64,000 nt of DNA, taken from an uncultured Duodenibacillus sp. (lineage in GTDB: Bacteria > Pseudomonadota > Gammaproteobacteria > Burkholderiales > Burkholderiaceae_F). Where the stretch lies: contig CALXQK010000013.1 in assembly GCA_944390745.1 (NCBI GenBank), forward strand, positions 124,001 to 188,000, written 5' to 3'. Shown piece by piece: positions 60,432 to 64,000 of this stretch; position 1 is the stretch's first letter; each line of letters opens with the position of its first letter. A model generated the notes under the pieces. That model was not told the origin of the DNA. It saw only the letters and a list, made by a program, of their open reading frames with translations, and ran no database searches. Made by a program: the position numbers and the translations under genes.

Positions 60432-60665
60432 TCAGTCCGGGGCCTGCCGCCGCGCCCGGGCGGCCGCCGCCCGGCGCTCGGTCGTTGAAATGCCGCCGAT
60501 GCCCCAGTTGTCCATCGGGACCTCCTCGATGATGACGTGGGTCGTCTCAGGATTTTTTCCAAGCACGTCGACCACCAGCTGCGTGGCGCCCGCAATCAGA
60601 CGGGCCTTCTGTTCAGGGCTCGGGGCCTCGCGGCCGCCCGTGACGCGAATCGTAATAAAAGGCAT
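60432..60665 (-). CDS. 4-oxalocrotonate tautomerase family protein
   Basis: A 77-residue tautomerase. After removal of the initiator Met, Pro1 (MPFITIRV) is the catalytic base; Arg-rich elements and VIIEEVPMDNWGIGG match the family, although the C-terminal ten residues are an extra basic tail. GGAGGAG precedes the ATG. It would catalyse keto-enol isomerisation, perhaps in aromatic catabolism, but no such genes are adjacent. It converges with rsmA. Confidence 0.87.
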   Translation of the reverse strand: MPFITIRVTGGREAPSPEQKARLIAGATQLVVDVLGKNPETTHVIIEEVPMDNWGIGGISTTERRAAAARARRQAPD

Positions 60666-60987
60666 CTCCAGCTCTCCTCCGGCAGGATCGGTCAGGGAAA
60701 GATCGCCGCGCCCGCCGGACCTGCGCCGAAAGACCGGCTGCGCGGGCGGGCGCATCAGCAGCGCTCATGATCCCACGAGGCGCAAAACTACCCCCAGGCA
60801 TCCCCCGAAGCCAGCGGCCAGGGCCTGCCTGCGGCGAGCCGGCGGGAGGGCGTCGGGAAACTCCTTGGATTGCGTTTTTTGCGCAGCGCGCCCTTCGTTG
60901 CGGTATTGCCCGTACGCGCAAGGCGCGCCTGCGGCACAATGGACATCCGCTTTTTTCATCGGAATTTTTTTCAAGAACCGCACAACC
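60666..60987. other. Intergenic region between tautomerase and MetE-like genes
   Basis: These 322 bases between divergent genes hold no supported gene. Promoters for both should lie here. I looked for a SAM or cobalamin riboswitch ahead of the methyltransferase and saw no conserved element. Confidence 0.4.
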
Positions 60988-62115
60988 ATGTCCCATGTCA
61001 ATCCCCCGTATCGCTGCGACGTCGTCGGCAGCTTTCTGCGCCCGGCCTCGATCATCGAGGCCCGCGCCCGCTTTTCAAAGGGCGAAATCACCCGCGACGA
61101 GCTGACGGCGATTGAAGACGTCGAGATCGGGCGCCTGGTGCAAAAGGAGCGCGAAAACGGCCTGACCGCCGTCACCGACGGTGAATTTCGCCGCGCCTAC
61201 TGGCACCTCGACTTCATGTCCGCGCTCGAGGGCATCGAGCACGTCAAGGCGCAGGCCTGGTCGGTTGCCTTCGAGGGCCGCCAGCCCAAGGCCGAGACGA
61301 TCGTCATTGCCGGACGCATCGGCTTTGCGCAGAACCACCCGTTTCTTGAGCACTTCGAGCGGCTCAGGAACATCGCCGGCCCCGGCGTGCCGCTCAAGTT
61401 CACAATCCCCTCGCCCTCGATGCTGCACCTGATGTGCTGCGTGCGCGAGGAGCACTACGCGCCCATCGCCGCATACAGGGACAACGAGGCCGCGCTTTTT
61501 GACGATCTCGCGCAGACCTGGACGCAGGCGATGCTCGCGCTTTATGCGCGCGGCTGCCGCTACCTGCAGCTTGACGACACGAGCTGGGGCGAGTTCTGCT
61601 CGCAGCAAAAGCGCGCCGCCTACGCCGCGCGAGGCATCGACGTCGACGCCGTCGGCCGCGCCTATGTGGCCTGCATCAACAGGATTCTTGCAGCAAAGCC
61701 CGCCGACATGACCGTGACGATGCACATCTGCCGCGGCAACTTCCGCTCGACGTGGTTCAGTTCCGGAGGCTACGAACCCGTTGCCGGGATTCTCTTCTCG
61801 CACTGCAATGTCGACGGATTCTTCCTTGAGTACGACTCCGAACGCGCGGGCGGCTTTGAGCCGCTTCGCTTCATCAAGGACCAGACCGTGGTTCTCGGGC
61901 TTGTCACCTCGAAGTTTCCCGAGCTTGAGGATGCCGAGGCCGTCAAGGCGCGCATCCGCGAGGCCTCCAGGTATGTTCCGCTCGAGCGACTGTGCCTGTC
62001 GCCGCAGTGCGGCTTCTCGTCAACCGAGGAGGGAAACATCATGACCGAGGAGCAGCAGTGGGCCAAGGTGCGCCTCGTCAAGCGCATTGCCCGCGACGTC
62101 TGGGCCGACGCCTGA
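60988..62115 (+). CDS. Cobalamin-independent methionine synthase-like protein (MetE C-terminal domain only)
   Basis: A 375-residue protein equivalent to the catalytic MetE C-terminal barrel, as in YxjG/YxjH-type stand-alone enzymes. The N-terminal VGSFLRP and VTDGEFRR segments, MHICRGN (zinc ligands His and Cys) and the C-terminal LSPQCGFSS (third ligand Cys) are intact. It lacks the N-terminal half of full MetE, so its methyl donor is probably not the triglutamyl folate. Function is inferred from family. No close neighbour gives a hint. A strong terminator follows. Confidence 0.85.
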   Translation: MSHVNPPYRCDVVGSFLRPASIIEARARFSKGEITRDELTAIEDVEIGRLVQKERENGLTAVTDGEFRRAYWHLDFMSALEGIEHVKAQAWSVAFEGRQPKAETIVIAGRIGFAQNHPFLEHFERLRNIAGPGVPLKFTIPSPSMLHLMCCVREEHYAPIAAYRDNEAALFDDLAQTWTQAMLALYARGCRYLQLDDTSWGEFCSQQKRAAYAARGIDVDAVGRAYVACINRILAAKPADMTVTMHICRGNFRSTWFSSGGYEPVAGILFSHCNVDGFFLEYDSERAGGFEPLRFIKDQTVVLGLVTSKFPELEDAEAVKARIREASRYVPLERLCLSPQCGFSSTEEGNIMTEEQQWAKVRLVKRIARDVWADA

Positions 62116-62137
62116 CGCAGCAAAAAAAACAGAAAAA

Positions 62138-62183
62138 GCCGCGGACCCTCGCACCGTCAGGGACCCGCGGCCTTTCTTTTTTT
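62138..62183 (+). terminator. Rho-independent terminator after the MetE-like gene
   Basis: GCCGCGG (62138-62144) pairs with CCGCGGC (62165-62171) with inner GACCCT/AGGGAC pairing, followed by CTTTCTTTTTTT. Confidence 0.9.
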
Positions 62184-62211
62184 GGGCAATTCCCGGCATG
62201 CGCCGGAAAAC

Positions 62212-62244
62212 AAAAAACCGCGGAACCTCTTCAGGCTTCGCGGT
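62212..62244 (-). terminator. Rho-independent terminator after tRNA-Phe
   Basis: On the minus strand ACCGCG (62244-62239) pairs with CGCGGT (62222-62217), with an inner CCT/AGG stem, followed by TTTTT. It lies 30 bp past the tRNA 3' end. Confidence 0.78.
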
Positions 62245-62273
62245 CATTTGCGCCATGCTGCATGAGCAGCATG

Positions 62274-62349
<76 letters not shown>

Positions 62350-62362
62350 ACGAGAGATCGCA

Positions 62363-62391
62363 ACTATACCGATGATTTTTTCTCTTGGCAA
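62363..62391 (-). promoter_or_regulatory. Promoter of tRNA-Phe
   Basis: On the minus strand TTGCCA (-35, 62391-62386), exactly 17 bp spacer, then TATAGT (-10, 62368-62363). The mature tRNA begins 13 bp further on. Close to the sigma-70 consensus; a GC-containing discriminator (TGCGAT) fits stringent control of stable RNA. Confidence 0.82.
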
Positions 62392-62517
62392 GTCCCGTCG
62401 CCTGAGCACCCTTAGGTGAAAACCCTTTGCCCTGGCGCGTCCGGTTCTCGAAACTGCAATCATCGGTGCGACGGCCGCCGCTCGGCCGCTCTGTCAATCC
62501 GACGCGGGGATGAAACC

Positions 62518-63834
62518 ATGGAATTTGCCGTCATCTCGCTGTTCTGCCTTCTGCTGGGCGTCTGCATTGCCGCCGGGCGCTCGGTGCTGCTGGCGATGTG
62601 CGCGGGTTTTTTCCTTTTCTTTGTCTATGGGCTTCTGCGGCGCTGCACCGCACGCGAGCTCATGCAAAGCGCCCTGGAGGGCGTGCGGCTCGTCTGGCCG
62701 GTCATCGTCAGCCTGCTTTTGATCGGCATCATCTCCGCGGCCTGGCGCGCCTCGGGAACGATTGCCTTCATCGTCGTCTGGGCAACGGGCTTCATCAGTC
62801 CGGCCTCGCTTGTGCTTCTTGCCTTCTGGTGCAACGCGCTCATGTCGTTTCTCACCGGCACCGCCTTCGGCACGGTGAGCATCATGGGCGTGATCTTCAT
62901 GAGCATCGGGCTTGCCGTCAACGTCGACCCGGCGCTTCTTGCCGGAGCGATCATCTCCGGGATCTACTTCGGCGACCGCTGCTCGCCAATGTCCTCAACG
63001 GCCGTGTTCGTGGCCACGATCACGCAGACCTCGCTCGCCGTCAACCTGCGGCGCATGCTCGCCTCGGCCGCGGTTCCCTTTGTCGCGGCCAGCGCCGTCT
63101 ATCTTGCCGCCGGCGTCATGGCGCCTGCGCCCGCCGTGGACGCCTCGGGCGTGCGCACGATGCTCTCGACGGAATTCAACCTCTCGGTCTGGACGCTGCT
63201 GCCCGTGGCCGCGCTCGGGCTGCTGTTCGTGCAGAGAATCCCGCTTCGGGTCGTGATGCTCGCCTCGATTGCCGCGGCCGCCGCCGTGGCCGTCGTCGTG
63301 CAGCAGCGCCCGGCCCTCGACATGGCGCGGGTGCTTGTCTGGGGCTACGCGTCGCGCGAGGCGATGCTCGCGCCCATGATCAACGGCGGCGGCGCAGTCT
63401 CCATGCTCACCGTCTGCGGCATCGCCGCGGTCTCCGCATCATTTTCGGGGCTTTTTCGGGTCACGGGACTGCTTGCGCCGTTTGCCCGGCGCATCCCCGG
63501 GCTTGCCCGGGCCGCCACGCCCGTGGGCTGCCTTGTGATCACCGCCGCAGGCTCGGCCGTGGTCTCGTGCAACCAGCTGCTGAGCGTGATGTTTACGCGC
63601 GATCTGTGCGCGCCGCTCTTTGACCGGCAGCGGCTGGCGATCGGGCTGGAGAACTCCTGCATTCTCATCGCGGGTCTTGTGCCGTGGTCGATTGCGAGCA
63701 CGGTGCCGGTGCAGACGCTCGGCGCCCCAACAGCCTGTCTTCTCTTTGCGTTCTACCTTTATTTTGTTCCGCTGTGGTCCATTCTGGCCCAGGCGCTTCC
63801 CGAAGGACGCATCCGGGATTCGCTCGGCGTCTGA
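62518..63834 (+). CDS. NhaC-type Na+/H+ antiporter family protein
   Basis: A 438-residue inner-membrane protein with about 11 hydrophobic spans. Segments such as LMSFLTGTAFGTVSIMGVIFM, quoted here as SFLTGTAFGTVSIMG, and SGIYFGDRCSPMSSTAVF fit the NhaC/Na_H_antiporter group. Members exchange Na+ for H+; some annotated relatives carry other solutes, and sodium specificity is not proven. GGGGA lies about 7 nt before the ATG. It is a single-gene unit next to tRNA-Phe. Confidence 0.85.
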   Translation: MEFAVISLFCLLLGVCIAAGRSVLLAMCAGFFLFFVYGLLRRCTARELMQSALEGVRLVWPVIVSLLLIGIISAAWRASGTIAFIVVWATGFISPASLVLLAFWCNALMSFLTGTAFGTVSIMGVIFMSIGLAVNVDPALLAGAIISGIYFGDRCSPMSSTAVFVATITQTSLAVNLRRMLASAAVPFVAASAVYLAAGVMAPAPAVDASGVRTMLSTEFNLSVWTLLPVAALGLLFVQRIPLRVVMLASIAAAAAVAVVVQQRPALDMARVLVWGYASREAMLAPMINGGGAVSMLTVCGIAAVSASFSGLFRVTGLLAPFARRIPGLARAATPVGCLVITAAGSAVVSCNQLLSVMFTRDLCAPLFDRQRLAIGLENSCILIAGLVPWSIASTVPVQTLGAPTACLLFAFYLYFVPLWSILAQALPEGRIRDSLGV

Positions 63835-63877
63835 ATGCCGTTTGTCGGACTTAAGATTTCAACAAACTTCTCTTTCT

Positions 63878-63883
63878 TATAAT
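63878..63883 (+). promoter_or_regulatory. Possible -10 element for a gene beginning at the right edge
   Basis: TATAAT occurs in an AT-rich island 45-50 bp past the antiporter gene. The -35 region 17 bp upstream is weak (GATTTC). An ATG at 63987 starts MQLL and runs off the window, so it may be the first codon of the next gene, but four codons do not allow identification. Confidence 0.3.
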
Positions 63884-64000
63884 TCGGCCTTTGGCACGTT
63901 TTTTGCCCCGCGAAGGATCGGCGCCTGACGCGCCCGCCTCCACCCTTGTCAGACTCCCGGCTTTCTTGCCCGAATCCACTCCCGTCATGCAGCTTCTTTG

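Noticed and set aside
60666..60987. SAM or cobalamin riboswitch ahead of the MetE-like gene
   Set aside because: No conserved core or suitable helices could be recognised in the leader.

Overview
The window is a GC-rich chromosomal segment with tightly packed genes, short intergenic gaps and no insertion sequence, prophage, integrase or CRISPR array. The gene content suggests a betaproteobacterium of the order Burkholderiales. The mix of conserved Burkholderiales neighbourhoods (glyA-nrdR-ribD-ribE, dusB-fis-purH, tolB-pal-cpoB, lptD-surA-rsmA, divergent apbC/metG, nadK-recN) with anaerobic-respiration genes (secreted fumarate-reductase-like flavoprotein, ApbE, FMN-binding protein, DcuC) points to a gut lineage such as Sutterella and its relatives. 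That assignment is an inference from content and was not tested by alignment.

Layout: 1-5375 holds a membrane protein fragment and a leftward run of an old yellow enzyme, riboflavin genes, nrdR and glyA. 5376-8283 is a PiT phosphate transporter with a PhoU-like tail behind probable Pho boxes. 8326-10837 carries a radical SAM protein, pyrE and a cytosine-deaminase-like hydrolase. 10976-15382 is a flavin electron-transfer region: apbE, an AIM24-family protein, an FMN-binding protein and a periplasmic flavoprotein reductase. 15752-20245 has glnS with an unusual insertion, azlCD, ybaK and moaC. 20426-23830 has the BepA-like protease, ferredoxin-NADP reductase and a Nudix hydrolase. 23827-27689 has a PLD-nuclease/helicase translationally coupled to that Nudix gene, then an ADP-ribosylglycohydrolase. 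27957-43107 is mainly housekeeping: nadK, recN, asparaginase, apbC, metG, a cyclase-family hydrolase, dcuC, erpA, mltA, hemW, rdgB, rph and yicC. 43181-50325 runs leftward: dusB-fis (one fused frame), purH, tolB, pal, cpoB, scpA and a small unknown gene. 50469-54447 holds nicotinamidase, nitronate monooxygenase, an alpha/beta hydrolase and murU. 54480-60421 is an envelope and ribosome block: amgK, lptD, surA, rsmA. 60432-63834 ends with a tautomerase, a MetE-like methyltransferase, tRNA-Phe and an NhaC-type antiporter.

Functional links: ApbE, the FMN-binding protein, the flavoprotein reductase and DcuC fit respiration on an organic acid or similar acceptor outside the cytoplasm. MurU and AmgK form a MurNAc recycling pair next to outer-membrane assembly genes. 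TolB, Pal and CpoB form the periplasmic half of the Tol-Pal system; tolQRA are not here. The most unusual items are the one-frame DusB-Fis with an eight-T tract at its junction, the helicase-PLD/Nudix/ADP-ribosylglycohydrolase cluster, the roughly 100-residue insertion in GlnRS, and a LptD with only three mature cysteines.
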